Positions 25,752 through 34,912 of a DNA stretch of 64,000 nt are shown one piece after another (the first letter of the stretch is position 1; every line of letters starts with the position of its first letter). Position numbers and translations under genes: made by a program. The stretch comes from Ferrimonas kyonanensis DSM 18153 (GTDB lineage Bacteria; Pseudomonadota; Gammaproteobacteria; Enterobacterales; Shewanellaceae): NCBI RefSeq assembly GCF_000425405.1, contig NZ_AUDJ01000015.1, positions 124,001-188,000 of the forward strand. The letters run 5' to 3'. The notes under the pieces were generated by a model. It did no database searches. It saw only the letters and a program-made list of their open reading frames with translations, and was not told the origin of the DNA.

Positions 25752-26477
25752 TTACTTCATGTATTTGGTGATCAGAGCGTCGTAGTTGCCGTTGCTTTTC
25801 ATGGCGTCGAGGCTGGCGTTGACCTGCTTAAGCAGCTCCGGGTTGTCCTTGGACACGGCAATGCCATAGTACTCAGGATCAAAGTCCAGCTTTTGCAGTT
25901 TCAGGTTGGGGTTTTTCTGCAGGTGGTTGGCTGCCGGTTCGCTGTCAAACAGCACCAGGTCCACCTTGCCGTTTTTCAGTTCCATCAAGGCTTCAAAGCC
26001 AGTGTTAAAGGCGGTGACCTGCTCGGTAAAGGTCTTGGCCATGATGTCGCCGGTGGATCCCAGTTGCACCGCAAAGTGCTTGCCCTTGAGGTCTTCGATG
26101 GTGTGGATCTGATCGTCCTGCTTCTGGGTGATCACCACCTGAGTGGCTTCGTAGTAGGGGTCGGAGAAGGCGACACTGGCCTGACGCTCCGGGGTGATGG
26201 TCATGCCGGCGGCGATCATATCGATCTTACCGGCATTCAGTGCCACGATCAGCGAGTCGAACTTCATGTTTTCCACTTTGAGGGTTTTGCCGCTGTCTTC
26301 GGCAATCTGCTTGACGATGTCGATATCAAAACCCTTGATTTCATCACCACTGGCACCGCCAATGTACTCAAACGGTGGAAAGGCAGCGTTGGTACCAACC
26401 ACCAGTACGTCGTCTTTTTTATTGCAGCCGGTGAGGGCGATCAGGGTCAGGCTCAGGGCGGCCAGGGTCTTTTTCAT
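25752..26477 (-). CDS. Amino-acid ABC transporter substrate-binding lipoprotein
   Basis: The start at 26477 gives a lipoprotein signal peptide ending in LIALTGC (Cys18), after GAGAGTGCCCC. The mature protein is a SBP_bac_3 family member: VGTNAAFPPFEY, KGFDIDIVKQIAEDSG, MIAAGMTITPERQASVAFSDPYY and FDSEPAANHL. The 241-residue length is usual. The ArgR-type box upstream suggests arginine, lysine, ornithine or another basic amino acid, which is inferred from regulation rather than from binding-site residues. Confidence 0.9.
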   Translation of the reverse strand: MKKTLAALSLTLIALTGCNKKDDVLVVGTNAAFPPFEYIGGASGDEIKGFDIDIVKQIAEDSGKTLKVENMKFDSLIVALNAGKIDMIAAGMTITPERQASVAFSDPYYEATQVVITQKQDDQIHTIEDLKGKHFAVQLGSTGDIMAKTFTEQVTAFNTGFEALMELKNGKVDLVLFDSEPAANHLQKNPNLKLQKLDFDPEYYGIAVSKDNPELLKQVNASLDAMKSNGNYDALITKYMK

Positions 26478-26630
26478 GGGGCACTCTCTGTATCGAAAAA
26501 CGTCATTGGCAGCGACTATAAACAGAGAGAAATTTTCAGTCAATAGTTATGCGAAAAAATTGAATAAATAATTATTTGGTGGCATCGGGATAACGTTCGA
26601 TCTTAACCCGTCGTTTACATTTTTTGAAGT

Positions 26631-26652
26631 TTTAGTGACCTTGATCACGCGA
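26631..26652. promoter_or_regulatory. CRP-like site upstream of the amino-acid transporter operon
   Basis: AGTGACCTTGATCACG fits GTGA-N6-TCAC, the core of the CRP site, with near-perfect dyad symmetry. It lies about 160 bp before the binding-protein start. FNR is less likely because the FNR half-site has TTGAT/ATCAA. Confidence 0.5.
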
Positions 26653-26735
26653 TGTTGGTGGTTGTGCGGCCAGTGTTGGCCAGGATGAGTAACGTGATTA
26701 TGCGCGGGAATACCATGGCGGGCGAAATCCGCGTT

Positions 26736-26753
26736 GATGAATTTTTATTCATC
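26736..26753. promoter_or_regulatory. ARG box (ArgR operator)
   Basis: GATGAATTTTTATTCATC is a symmetric dyad around four T and matches the ArgR half-site pair TGAAT-N4-ATTCA exactly. It is 259 bp before the transporter start. A weaker TGAATAAATAATTAT sequence at 26561-26575 could be a second site nearer the promoter. Confidence 0.65.
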
Positions 26754-26848
26754 TTGAGCCGTGGTGGCGAGATGCGGAAACACAGGTCTGCCACAGCCGG
26801 TTTTCCATAGCCAGATCACACTGCCCCAGCGTCCGGAACCGGTCATCT

Positions 26849-27838
26849 TTAGGTCGGGGCGGAAAGGGGGCGCCAGCGGTGCAGCAGGGCGAAGGCGAGG
26901 GCGGTCATAATCACCAATGCCAGGGTCGAATTGAACCGATACAGGGTGGCAAAAAACAGATCTTGCTGGCCAGGCGTGACGCCAGACATCAGTACCACCA
27001 GCGATGAGATACCGGCAAACCCGATGGCACTGGACTCACCACCCTGACAGACCCAGTAGGCGAACGGTCCCAGAAACAGGCTGAAGCCCAACAGATAAAG
27101 GGCAAGGTTGTCGATGTAGGAAAACAGCAGCAGCTGCAGAGACAACGCGGCGCTGCAGCCGATGACGGTTCCGACGATGCGCGCTCGAGTGGCGATGGCA
27201 CTGCCGGTGAGGTTCATCGGGGTCAGCAGTATCACGGCAGCGGCTTGAGCGGACAGGCTATCGCTCAGATTCAGCAGTTGAAAGGCTACAAACAGCAGCA
27301 TCACCATCCACCAGCTGAGTGTGAGGTTGTGCAGCAGGGTGGCGCTTGCCGGCGGCTCGCTGGCGGTTGCCTGGGGTGCGGCCTGGCCGGGGAACAGCAG
27401 AAACATCAGCGCGGTGACGGCGATTGCCGCCAATGCCGAGGCCACCAGGTCCAGGCTAAAGTCCAGCAGGTCGAAGCCGTCGAAACTGCCGACATTAAGC
27501 AGAATCGAGCCGACCACCAGGTTGACGAAGCCCAACATGAAGCTGCCTGGATGGGTCATGCTGAAGCAGTTGATTGCCATCCACAGGGCGACAGCAGTCA
27601 GCATGAGCAGTGGAAACGGTTGCAGAAACCCCAGAATCAGATTGGCGATCAGGCAGGCGGTGACGATGGACTGAATGAGTTGCCGGGCTACCAGGCCGTG
27701 CCACTGGTTCAGTCGTGACAGCAACACTATCGAAAACAGCGGCGTGAACATGGCGCCATAGCGCCAGCTGGTCAGCGTGCACAGGGCAAACGCCAGGCAG
27801 GCCCCCAGCCACAACCGTTTGAGCATCAATGCGGCCAT
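26849..27838 (-). CDS. FUSC/DUF2955-like inner-membrane exporter component
   Basis: The 329-residue protein has about ten hydrophobic helices in two similar halves separated by a short polar loop near 155-170, as in FUSC/aromatic-acid exporter proteins. Its gene overlaps the stop of an HlyD-type fusion protein by one base, the usual arrangement for AaeA/AaeB- or YibH-like pairs. The substrate is unknown; an aromatic or organic acid is plausible by analogy. The divergent LysR gene is the likely regulator. Confidence 0.75.
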   Translation of the reverse strand: MAALMLKRLWLGACLAFALCTLTSWRYGAMFTPLFSIVLLSRLNQWHGLVARQLIQSIVTACLIANLILGFLQPFPLLMLTAVALWMAINCFSMTHPGSFMLGFVNLVVGSILLNVGSFDGFDLLDFSLDLVASALAAIAVTALMFLLFPGQAAPQATASEPPASATLLHNLTLSWWMVMLLFVAFQLLNLSDSLSAQAAAVILLTPMNLTGSAIATRARIVGTVIGCSAALSLQLLLFSYIDNLALYLLGFSLFLGPFAYWVCQGGESSAIGFAGISSLVVLMSGVTPGQQDLFFATLYRFNSTLALVIMTALAFALLHRWRPLSAPT

Positions 27839-28899
27839 CAGTAGATGAAGTGCAGCAGGCTGATCAGGGTGATCTGCAATTGGGCCACCGCACTCCAGAG
27901 GCTGTCCTCTTGCGGGTAGAGGGCAATGGACGCTCGGGAGCCGATAAACAGCTGCGCCGGCAGCGCGCGATTCGGGGTTAGGTTAAGACGAACCCGCTGT
28001 GAGTCTCTGACCCAGCGGTTGCTGACTTGAATGCTGGCCAGGGTGCCGTTGGCGACCTGCTGTGCCTGGGCCACCCCCACGTCGCGACTGCCGACGGAGA
28101 CGGAAAACACCTCGCCGGGGAGGGCATCGTAGGCCACTAATGCCCGAGCATCGTCGGGCATTGCGGCCAAGGCCTTTTCTCGGAAATCGGCACTGATCCA
28201 CAGCGAGTTGGCGGGCACAAACGACAGCAAGGGTTGATGGGCATTGGCGTAGCTGCCGGAGACCAGTTGCAGGTTGGAGACGGTGCCGGCCTCCGGGGCC
28301 CGAATCTGAGTGTAGCTGAGGTTCAGGCGTGCTTGCTTAAGCGCATTTTCAGCCAGAGCCACCGCCGCAGTGCTGCCATTGACCAGCTGGACTTTCAAGG
28401 TGTTGAGTTGTTGCCGGGCCATGTCCCGGTCGGCTTCGGTAGCCAGCACCTCGGTGCGGCTTTTATCCAGCACCGACTGTGATACCAGTTGCTGTTCCCC
28501 CATCTTGCGGGTGCGGTTGTACTCCTTTGAAGCATGGGCGAAATTGGCCTGACTGCGGGCCAGTTGTGCCTGAGCCGCCTGAATCTGAGCCTTGAGGACC
28601 TGTTGCTGTTCTCGAGCCTGCTGCAGCGTCAGTTCAGCCTGGTTCAGTGCCAGCTTGAAACGACGGTCATCCAGAGAGAACAGCAATTGTCCCGCCTCGA
28701 CGCGATCGTTGTTGGCAACGTGTACGGCTGCGACCGTGGCCGACACCTCGGTCGCCAACTGCACCACCTGACCTTGAATTCGACCTTCGGTGGTAACCGG
28801 CGCAAAGCGATCGGCGACGATCACATACAGGGCAACAACAATAAAAATGGCAATCAGGCTGATGGTCCAGCGCTTAAAAACGGCATCCAGGGCGGGCAT
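27838..28899 (-). CDS. HlyD/EmrA-type membrane fusion protein
   Basis: The start at 28899 (MPALDAVFKRW) gives 353 residues. A single N-terminal transmembrane helix lies at about 12-30. It is followed by the biotinyl-lipoyl half GRIQGQVVQLATEVSATVAAVHVANNDRVEAGQLLFSLDD, a coiled-coil hairpin rich in Gln/Ala (about 90-190), the second lipoyl half IRAPEAGTVSNL and a beta-barrel. It should link the FUSC-like protein to an outer-membrane channel. Confidence 0.88.
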   Translation of the reverse strand: MPALDAVFKRWTISLIAIFIVVALYVIVADRFAPVTTEGRIQGQVVQLATEVSATVAAVHVANNDRVEAGQLLFSLDDRRFKLALNQAELTLQQAREQQQVLKAQIQAAQAQLARSQANFAHASKEYNRTRKMGEQQLVSQSVLDKSRTEVLATEADRDMARQQLNTLKVQLVNGSTAAVALAENALKQARLNLSYTQIRAPEAGTVSNLQLVSGSYANAHQPLLSFVPANSLWISADFREKALAAMPDDARALVAYDALPGEVFSVSVGSRDVGVAQAQQVANGTLASIQVSNRWVRDSQRVRLNLTPNRALPAQLFIGSRASIALYPQEDSLWSAVAQLQITLISLLHFIY

Positions 28900-28999
28900 A
28901 ACGGATCCAGTCGAACAAAGGGAGGGCAAGTATAGAGATTGTTATTGGTTGCAAATAGAGAGCATAATGGTGCTCATGCGACCTATTAGTGGGACAATA

Positions 29000-29875
29000 A
29001 TGAGTGCGTTGGATGATTTAAATCTGTTTGTGATGACCGTTCGCCACCAGGGGATCAGCGCCGCCGCCAAAGCGGCGGGAATGCCCCGTTCAAGGGTCAG
29101 TCGGCGACTGCAGGAGCTGGAGAAGGCAATGGGGTGTCAGTTGTTGATTCGCACCACCCGCCATATCGAGCTGACCGAAAACGGCCGCATGTTGTTTGAA
29201 CAGACCCAGGCGTCGCTGAATACCCTCAATACGGCCATGGGCCGATTGCAGCAACGTCGCATGCAGATGGAGGGACCACTGAGACTGGCGGTGCCGGCGG
29301 CAGTAGCGTCGTCGCCAACCTTTATTTCGATGATGCAACAGTACATCGAGGGGTTTCCCCAGGTGAACCTGGAGGTGTTCTATCACCAACAAAGCGTCGA
29401 TTTGCAGCGACAAAACATCGACATTCAGCTGTTGCCGTCAGATTCTGAGGTGATCAATCTCGATTACGTCCGCCAGACCTTATTGCCGTTCCCCTGTTGT
29501 TGGGCGGCCTCGCCGGCGTATCTGCGACAACATGGCCGCCCTCAGGACGAGGGCGAGCTCAAGCAGCACTCGTTGATCGCCAGTCGCCATATCGCCGCGG
29601 CGTTGCAGCAGGATCTGAATTTTCGTCTGCGTTCGGACGATCTGCATATCGTGCAACAACTGACAGTCCAGGGCATGGGCATCGGTCTGCTGCCGGAGGT
29701 GTTTGTGCGGCGCACCCAGTCTGAGTTTCAACTGGAGCGCCTGTTTGGGGAGCGTTCGGCCATGGAGATGGGATTGAGCCTGATTTACTCCTCCCGCGCC
29801 TTTCTGCCGGAGAAAACCCGTAAGATGATTGATCTGATCCGGGATACCTTTATCCAGCTGAATCAGCAGTCGTGA
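29000..29875 (+). CDS. LysR-family transcriptional regulator
   Basis: The start at 29000 (MSALDDLNLFVM) gives 291 residues, matching the family; earlier starts add non-homologous sequence. The winged helix is FVMTVRHQGISAAAKAAGMPRSRVSRRLQELEKAMGCQLLIRTTRHIELTENG. The effector domain is typical, ending GMGIGLLPEVFV. It diverges from the fusion-protein/FUSC operon and probably controls it. Its last 26 nt overlap the end of the histidine-kinase gene on the other strand. Confidence 0.88.
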   Translation: MSALDDLNLFVMTVRHQGISAAAKAAGMPRSRVSRRLQELEKAMGCQLLIRTTRHIELTENGRMLFEQTQASLNTLNTAMGRLQQRRMQMEGPLRLAVPAAVASSPTFISMMQQYIEGFPQVNLEVFYHQQSVDLQRQNIDIQLLPSDSEVINLDYVRQTLLPFPCCWAASPAYLRQHGRPQDEGELKQHSLIASRHIAAALQQDLNFRLRSDDLHIVQQLTVQGMGIGLLPEVFVRRTQSEFQLERLFGERSAMEMGLSLIYSSRAFLPEKTRKMIDLIRDTFIQLNQQS

Positions 29876-31121
29876 TTGGGCCGGTAAATCGAATCTGAGT
29901 CCGGTGCAACTGGTTGGCTTCGGTACGGTCACACTGCCAGCCATACTGCTCGACCAGCCGATCAACCAGCTTGAGTCCCAGACCAAACCCCAGTTCTTTG
30001 TCATACACCTCCGAGTCGGGGTTGGTGATGGTCACATCAAGACCGTGCTGCACAATCCATATTTGACCCGAAGCGGTGTGTTGAAAGGCGTTGCGAATCA
30101 GGTTGGTGATAATGATGCGACAGACGGTTTCCGGCAGCTTCCAGGTGCCGGATTGGGTGGTCAGTTGTACCTCGACCTGTTTACCTTTCAGCAGGTACGC
30201 CAATTCGTCGGCTAATTGTTGAATCAGCTGGTCCAGAGCAAGATCGGCGCAGGGAAGGGCCTCGGTGGACTCTCTTTCCAGCCACAGCAGCGTGTGGGTG
30301 AGATCGCTCATGGTGATGCTGGCGCGTTCGATACGCTCCAGTACGGCACTCTGTTTTGGTGTGGCGTCGGGACTGATTTTTCGTAGCAGTGATGACGACG
30401 TTCTCAATACCGATATCGGTGTCCGCAGTTCATGGCTGGCGTTCTGCAGAAACTCCCGCTTTCGCTCGACGTTTTGATGAATGGTGGTCAGGCTGGTACG
30501 GATGAGCCCAGCCAGACGATTTAGCTCCATGAACTGAAAGTCCGGCGGTTCGTGTTGAATGGACTGCTGATCGAGACTGGCGGCCCATTGTCCTAAGCGT
30601 TCTACCGGTTGCGCCACTCGCTTGAGGCTGAGTTTCATCAATGTCATGAACAGCACCAGAATGATGATGGCCGACACGATGGTGATGAGCAGCGGGTCGA
30701 TGCGTTTCATCTCATAGTTGGGTTTGTCGTACTCGTGAAACTCTCTGGAAACGTATCGGGTTGAACCATCGGCCAAGATCACCATGGTCGCGAAATAGCC
30801 ATCACCGGGATCTTCCAATAGGGGTAAACCGTCCACATTGATCAGCAATTCCAGAGGCTCGATGGGTTGGTCTAAGTGGCGCTGAATGGGCTCAGGCATG
30901 TCTTGCCAGCGACTGGCAACATGAAAGTTCATCAGACTGGTTGGACGGCCATCGGCCACCTCGGTGGAGTGCGCGGCTTCGATCATCGATCCGACCATGA
31001 TGGTATCCATACCGTCGAAGAAGGCTTTGCCACTGAGCCAGGTCAGGCTTAATCCCATCAGCGTCGCCAACACAATAACGGTGGCCACCACTCGGCGGTG
31101 AATACTCTCTCTAATCTTCAT
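29850..31121 (-). CDS. Sensor histidine kinase of the efflux operon
   Basis: The 423-residue kinase has TM1 near 12-31, a periplasmic region of about 135 residues and TM2 near 165-188. The HisKA box is NASHELRTPISVLRTSS (His near 236). ATPase boxes are NLIRNAFQHT (N), a short TNPD region, and GFGLGLKLVDRLVEQYG (G). It is cotranslated with the OmpR-type regulator (11-nt overlap). The signal is presumably a toxic substrate of the pump, which is inference. Confidence 0.9.
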   Translation of the reverse strand: MKIRESIHRRVVATVIVLATLMGLSLTWLSGKAFFDGMDTIMVGSMIEAAHSTEVADGRPTSLMNFHVASRWQDMPEPIQRHLDQPIEPLELLINVDGLPLLEDPGDGYFATMVILADGSTRYVSREFHEYDKPNYEMKRIDPLLITIVSAIIILVLFMTLMKLSLKRVAQPVERLGQWAASLDQQSIQHEPPDFQFMELNRLAGLIRTSLTTIHQNVERKREFLQNASHELRTPISVLRTSSSLLRKISPDATPKQSAVLERIERASITMSDLTHTLLWLERESTEALPCADLALDQLIQQLADELAYLLKGKQVEVQLTTQSGTWKLPETVCRIIITNLIRNAFQHTASGQIWIVQHGLDVTITNPDSEVYDKELGFGLGLKLVDRLVEQYGWQCDRTEANQLHRTQIRFTGPITTADSAG

Positions 31122-31779
31122 GAGTTACCTTCAGGCAGAAGCCAAATCCGGCGATGGTCTCCAGCAGATGCTCGTTTTGTCCCAGTGCCTTTCGTAGCTT
31201 ATGCATGTGCACTTTCAGGCTGTTGCTGTCGGGTGGGTTGTCTCCCCAGACTTTGTCAGAGAGTTCGATGCGGCTGACCGGATTGGGGGCGGCGCGCATC
31301 AACACTTCCAACAGCTTGAGGCCGGTGGGGGACAGCCGGATGGGGGCGTGGTTGAGGGTGGTTTCCCGGGTATCGAGGTTAAGGCACAGCGGACCGCGGG
31401 TCAGGCGACGAGCCTGACCACTTCGGCGCTTGGCCAGGGCATACACCCTGACCAGCAACTCTTCGATGGCGAAGGGTTTGACCAGATAATCATCGGTGCC
31501 GGCTTCAAACCCGGCCAGCTTGTCCTGCAGGCTGTCTCGGGCCGTCAGCATCAATACCGGCGTGTCATTGCCCTCTTGCCGCAGGCGTTGACACACGCTC
31601 AAGCCATCCAGTTTCGGTAGGTTCAGATCCAGTATCAACGCATCGAACCGGTGCTGGCTGCACAGCGCCAGTGCCTGAATGCCGTTGGTAGCATGATCGC
31701 AGCCAATGCCCTCCAACTCCAAATACTCGACGATGGAGGTGGCCAAATCCAGGTTGTCCTCAATCAACAGCAATTGCAT
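31111..31779 (-). CDS. OmpR/PhoB-family response regulator
   Basis: The 222-residue regulator has a receiver domain (LLIEDNLDLATS, phosphoacceptor in ALILDLNLPKLDG at about Asp51, Lys in DDYLVKPFAI) and a winged-helix domain (RLSPTGLKLLEVLMRAAPNPVSRIELSDKVWGDNPPDSNSLKVHMHKLRKAL). Its start lies inside the end of the RND pump gene (20-nt overlap), so regulator and pump are expressed together, an autoregulatory layout. Confidence 0.93.
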   Translation of the reverse strand: MQLLLIEDNLDLATSIVEYLELEGIGCDHATNGIQALALCSQHRFDALILDLNLPKLDGLSVCQRLRQEGNDTPVLMLTARDSLQDKLAGFEAGTDDYLVKPFAIEELLVRVYALAKRRSGQARRLTRGPLCLNLDTRETTLNHAPIRLSPTGLKLLEVLMRAAPNPVSRIELSDKVWGDNPPDSNSLKVHMHKLRKALGQNEHLLETIAGFGFCLKVTHED

Positions 31780-34700
31780 GGGTTTGCTCTCTGCCTAGCA
31801 GGCGTTGTTGGCCCAACATCAGGACCCGTTTGCACTCTTCCTGTATTGCCAGCAGCGCGGGAATTAAAATCAGAGTGATCATGGTGGCGAACAGAATACC
31901 ATAGCCCAATGAGGCGGCGGCCGGGATCAAAAACTGGGCTTGCATGGAGGTTTCTCCCAACAGCGGGGCCAACCCGGCAAAGGTGGTCACCGAGGTCAGC
32001 ATCACTGCCCGCAGGCGTCCGGTGCAGGCTTGCTCAATGGCAGCATGAATCTCGACGCCATCGCGGCGTAATTCGTTATAGCGAGACACCAACAGCAAGC
32101 TGTCATTTACCACTACGCCGGACAACGCCAGGATGCCGTTCAGGGACAGAATGCTGATGGTCAGATCGTTCACCAGGTGCCCGAGAATGGCCCCGGTGAT
32201 GCCGAAGGGGATGGCGGTCATGATCAGCAGTGGCTGCACGTAGGATTTCAGCGGAATGGCCAACAGGGCGTAGATGGCCAATAACGCCAGCAAGAACATC
32301 TGACTCATGGAGTCGGTGCTCTCCGCTTGTTGCTCCGCTTCACCGGCAAAGTGCACTTTCAATTGCGGAAACTGGGTTTGCAACTTGGGCACCAGGGTTT
32401 GGTTGACCTGAGCCACCAGCGCTTCTGGGCTGATGATGCTCTTATCGACCACCGCGGTCAGGTACGCGGCACTGAGGCCGTCGATGCGGGTTTTTTCTGT
32501 TAGCTGTTGCTCGCTGGTAATGGTGGCCACGGTGCTTAACGGCACTCGAGAACCGGATGGGGTTCGCACAAACGCATTGTGCAGATCACTGAGGCTTTGG
32601 CGCTGTTCCCTGGGGTAGCGGATGCGCACTTTAACCTCATCCCTGGACAGCTGGAATCGCTGCACGATTTCGCCGCCGAAGGTTTGAAGCAGTTGCCGGG
32701 ACAGGTCTGACGAGGTCAGTCCCATCGCCAACCCCTGAGCATTGACGCGAAAGCGCAGCTGAGACTGACTTTCGTTGAGGTTGTCGTCGATGCCACTGAC
32801 CCCCTTGATGGTGGAGAGGAGTTGTCGAACTTCGGCGCCCGCCTGTCTCAGGCTGGCATGATCCGGGGAACGAAGCTCCATCTTGAAACTGTCTACCATC
32901 TCAAAGCTTGAAAGGAACTTCAGCTTTCTGGTGCCTTCCGGCAGGCCGCTTAATGCCTGCCAGGTTTGGCGGAATTGAGGCGACGAGTAGGGGGCATCGT
33001 TACGCAGTTCAACCGTGATGCTGCCACTGTCATCGGCTTCTGCCACCAGTTGCAGGTGTGCGATGCCGGTAGTGGCAGACGCTTGCTGGCTCAACTGCCG
33101 GTCGGCCTCCTGGGCGGCGTGTTGCAGATTCAACAGGTTGTTCGCCAGCACGCCATAACCGGCATCGGGCTCCATGCTGATGTTGGCAGAGACCGTTTCT
33201 CCGGGAATTTCCGGGAAAAACGCCACCTTGACGCGGCCATTGAGTGGCAAACCGATGACCAGAATGAACAGGGCGATGAACCCCAGCACGATGGCGTATT
33301 TGAGTTTCATGGTCTGGCGAATCAGCGGCGTATAGAGGTGGCGGATGAACCACTGCAGGCCGGAATCTGCGCCATTCTGAATATGAGACCAGATGCCGAG
33401 AATGCCACGAGGGCGGTGTTTTTGAGTGTTTAGGTGGGCGAGGTGACAGGGCAGAATCAGCTTGGATTCGACCATCGACAACAACAGGCAGATGGTAACC
33501 ACGGTGGCAAACTGGGCGTAGATTTGGCCCAGATCGCCAGACACGTTGGCGATGGCGACAAAGGCCGCCACCGTGGTCAGCACACCGAACAGGGTGGGCA
33601 CAGCGACGTTAAGGGTGCCGCTGATGGTGTTGCTGACGGTGTCGCCGTGTTGTCGGCGCTCGGTGTAGATGCTTTCGCCGACCACCACCGCATCATCAAC
33701 GACGATACCCAGTGCCATGATAAAGCCAAAGGTGGTCATCTCATTGATGGTCATGCCCATCCAGGCATCGGACATGAAATACACGGTGCCGAAAAACACG
33801 AATGGCAATCCGGCCGCGACCCAGACGGCCACCCGAAGATTGAGGAACAGCGCCAGAATGACGAACACCAGGAAGATGCCGGTCAGGGCATTGTCGACCA
33901 GCAAATTTAACCGGTCTTTGATGATGGAGCTTTGATCGTACCAGGTTGTTACGGAGACATTGGCCGGTAGCCGGCCGGAGTTGCGCCAGGTTTCGATAAC
34001 CTGTTTGGCCTGGGCGACCACGTTATAGATGTCGCTTCGATCATCCATGACCAATTGAATGCCCAACGCGTTGACGCCATTGAAGCGGGACAGCACCAAC
34101 GGATCCTCTTCATAGGTCTCTTCGATGGTGGCCACCTGGCCCAAGGTCACTAAGGTGCCCTGGCGGGATGTCAGCAGAGGCAGGGCGGCGAACTCTGCCT
34201 TGTGATAGGCCTGATCGACCCCTTTCAGACGGATCAATTTGTTTGGATTTCTGAGACTGCTGCCAAAGGCGGTTCCCGACTCGGCATTGACGACGTCGGC
34301 GACGTCGCTGAATGACAGGCCGTAGGCCTTGAGCTTGGTTTCATCGATGTTGATCGCCAGCATCGGCTCTGCTTTGCCACTGAGTTTCAGGTTGGTAATG
34401 GCGGGCTGAGCCAACAGCTCTTTTCTGAGCTGCTCTGTCAGGGGCTGCAACACCGAGCGATTGGTTTCACCATACAAATTTATCCACAGCGCGTGTTCCT
34501 CCATGCGCTGCTTGTCGATCACCGGTTTCTCCGCATCGACCGGAAAATTGTAGATGGCGTCGACTTTGATTTTGATGTCGGCGAGCAGAGCATCGAGGTC
34601 ATAGTCAGAACGCTTTTCTACCACGACGGTGCTACCTGTGGCCGTCGAGGTCGAGGTGATGCGCTTGATCCCCTCTAGCGTTTCCAATGCGTCCTCGACC

Positions 34701-34912
34701 TTGATGGCGATGCCTTCTTCGGCTTGTTCGGCTTCGCCACTGTCGTAGTTGACACTGATGGTGACGCGATCCGGGTTGCGCGGCGGGAACGCCTCTTTAC
34801 GAATCTGGGTCAGTGACAGCAGCCCCAGGGCAATGATGCCAATGAGCAACAGGTTGGCGGCGACCGGGTTGCAGGCGAACCAGGCGATGATTCCTCTGGA
34901 CGGTTGATTCAC
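31760..34912 (-). CDS. RND-family efflux pump, inner-membrane subunit
   Basis: The 1050-residue protein is full length for an AcrB/MexB-class transporter. TM1 is CNPVAANLLLIGIIALGLLSL. The proton-relay Asp pair is in FGFIMALGIVVDDAVVVGESIYTERR near residue 400. The second half repeats the layout (IPFGITGAILGHLVNDLTISILSLNGILALSGVVVNDSLLLV). The NPVAANLL head suggests the broad multidrug/HAE-1-like subgroup rather than metal CusA types. It is coupled to the fusion protein and the response regulator. Confidence 0.92.
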   Translation of the reverse strand: MNQPSRGIIAWFACNPVAANLLLIGIIALGLLSLTQIRKEAFPPRNPDRVTISVNYDSGEAEQAEEGIAIKVEDALETLEGIKRITSTSTATGSTVVVEKRSDYDLDALLADIKIKVDAIYNFPVDAEKPVIDKQRMEEHALWINLYGETNRSVLQPLTEQLRKELLAQPAITNLKLSGKAEPMLAINIDETKLKAYGLSFSDVADVVNAESGTAFGSSLRNPNKLIRLKGVDQAYHKAEFAALPLLTSRQGTLVTLGQVATIEETYEEDPLVLSRFNGVNALGIQLVMDDRSDIYNVVAQAKQVIETWRNSGRLPANVSVTTWYDQSSIIKDRLNLLVDNALTGIFLVFVILALFLNLRVAVWVAAGLPFVFFGTVYFMSDAWMGMTINEMTTFGFIMALGIVVDDAVVVGESIYTERRQHGDTVSNTISGTLNVAVPTLFGVLTTVAAFVAIANVSGDLGQIYAQFATVVTICLLLSMVESKLILPCHLAHLNTQKHRPRGILGIWSHIQNGADSGLQWFIRHLYTPLIRQTMKLKYAIVLGFIALFILVIGLPLNGRVKVAFFPEIPGETVSANISMEPDAGYGVLANNLLNLQHAAQEADRQLSQQASATTGIAHLQLVAEADDSGSITVELRNDAPYSSPQFRQTWQALSGLPEGTRKLKFLSSFEMVDSFKMELRSPDHASLRQAGAEVRQLLSTIKGVSGIDDNLNESQSQLRFRVNAQGLAMGLTSSDLSRQLLQTFGGEIVQRFQLSRDEVKVRIRYPREQRQSLSDLHNAFVRTPSGSRVPLSTVATITSEQQLTEKTRIDGLSAAYLTAVVDKSIISPEALVAQVNQTLVPKLQTQFPQLKVHFAGEAEQQAESTDSMSQMFLLALLAIYALLAIPLKSYVQPLLIMTAIPFGITGAILGHLVNDLTISILSLNGILALSGVVVNDSLLLVSRYNELRRDGVEIHAAIEQACTGRLRAVMLTSVTTFAGLAPLLGETSMQAQFLIPAAASLGYGILFATMITLILIPALLAIQEECKRVLMLGQQRLLGREQTHAIAVD

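Noticed and set aside
25539-26546. 335-codon plus-strand frame over the amino-acid transporter permease and binding protein
   Set aside because: It is the shadow of two clear minus-strand genes and has a His/Gln/Val-rich composition without motifs.
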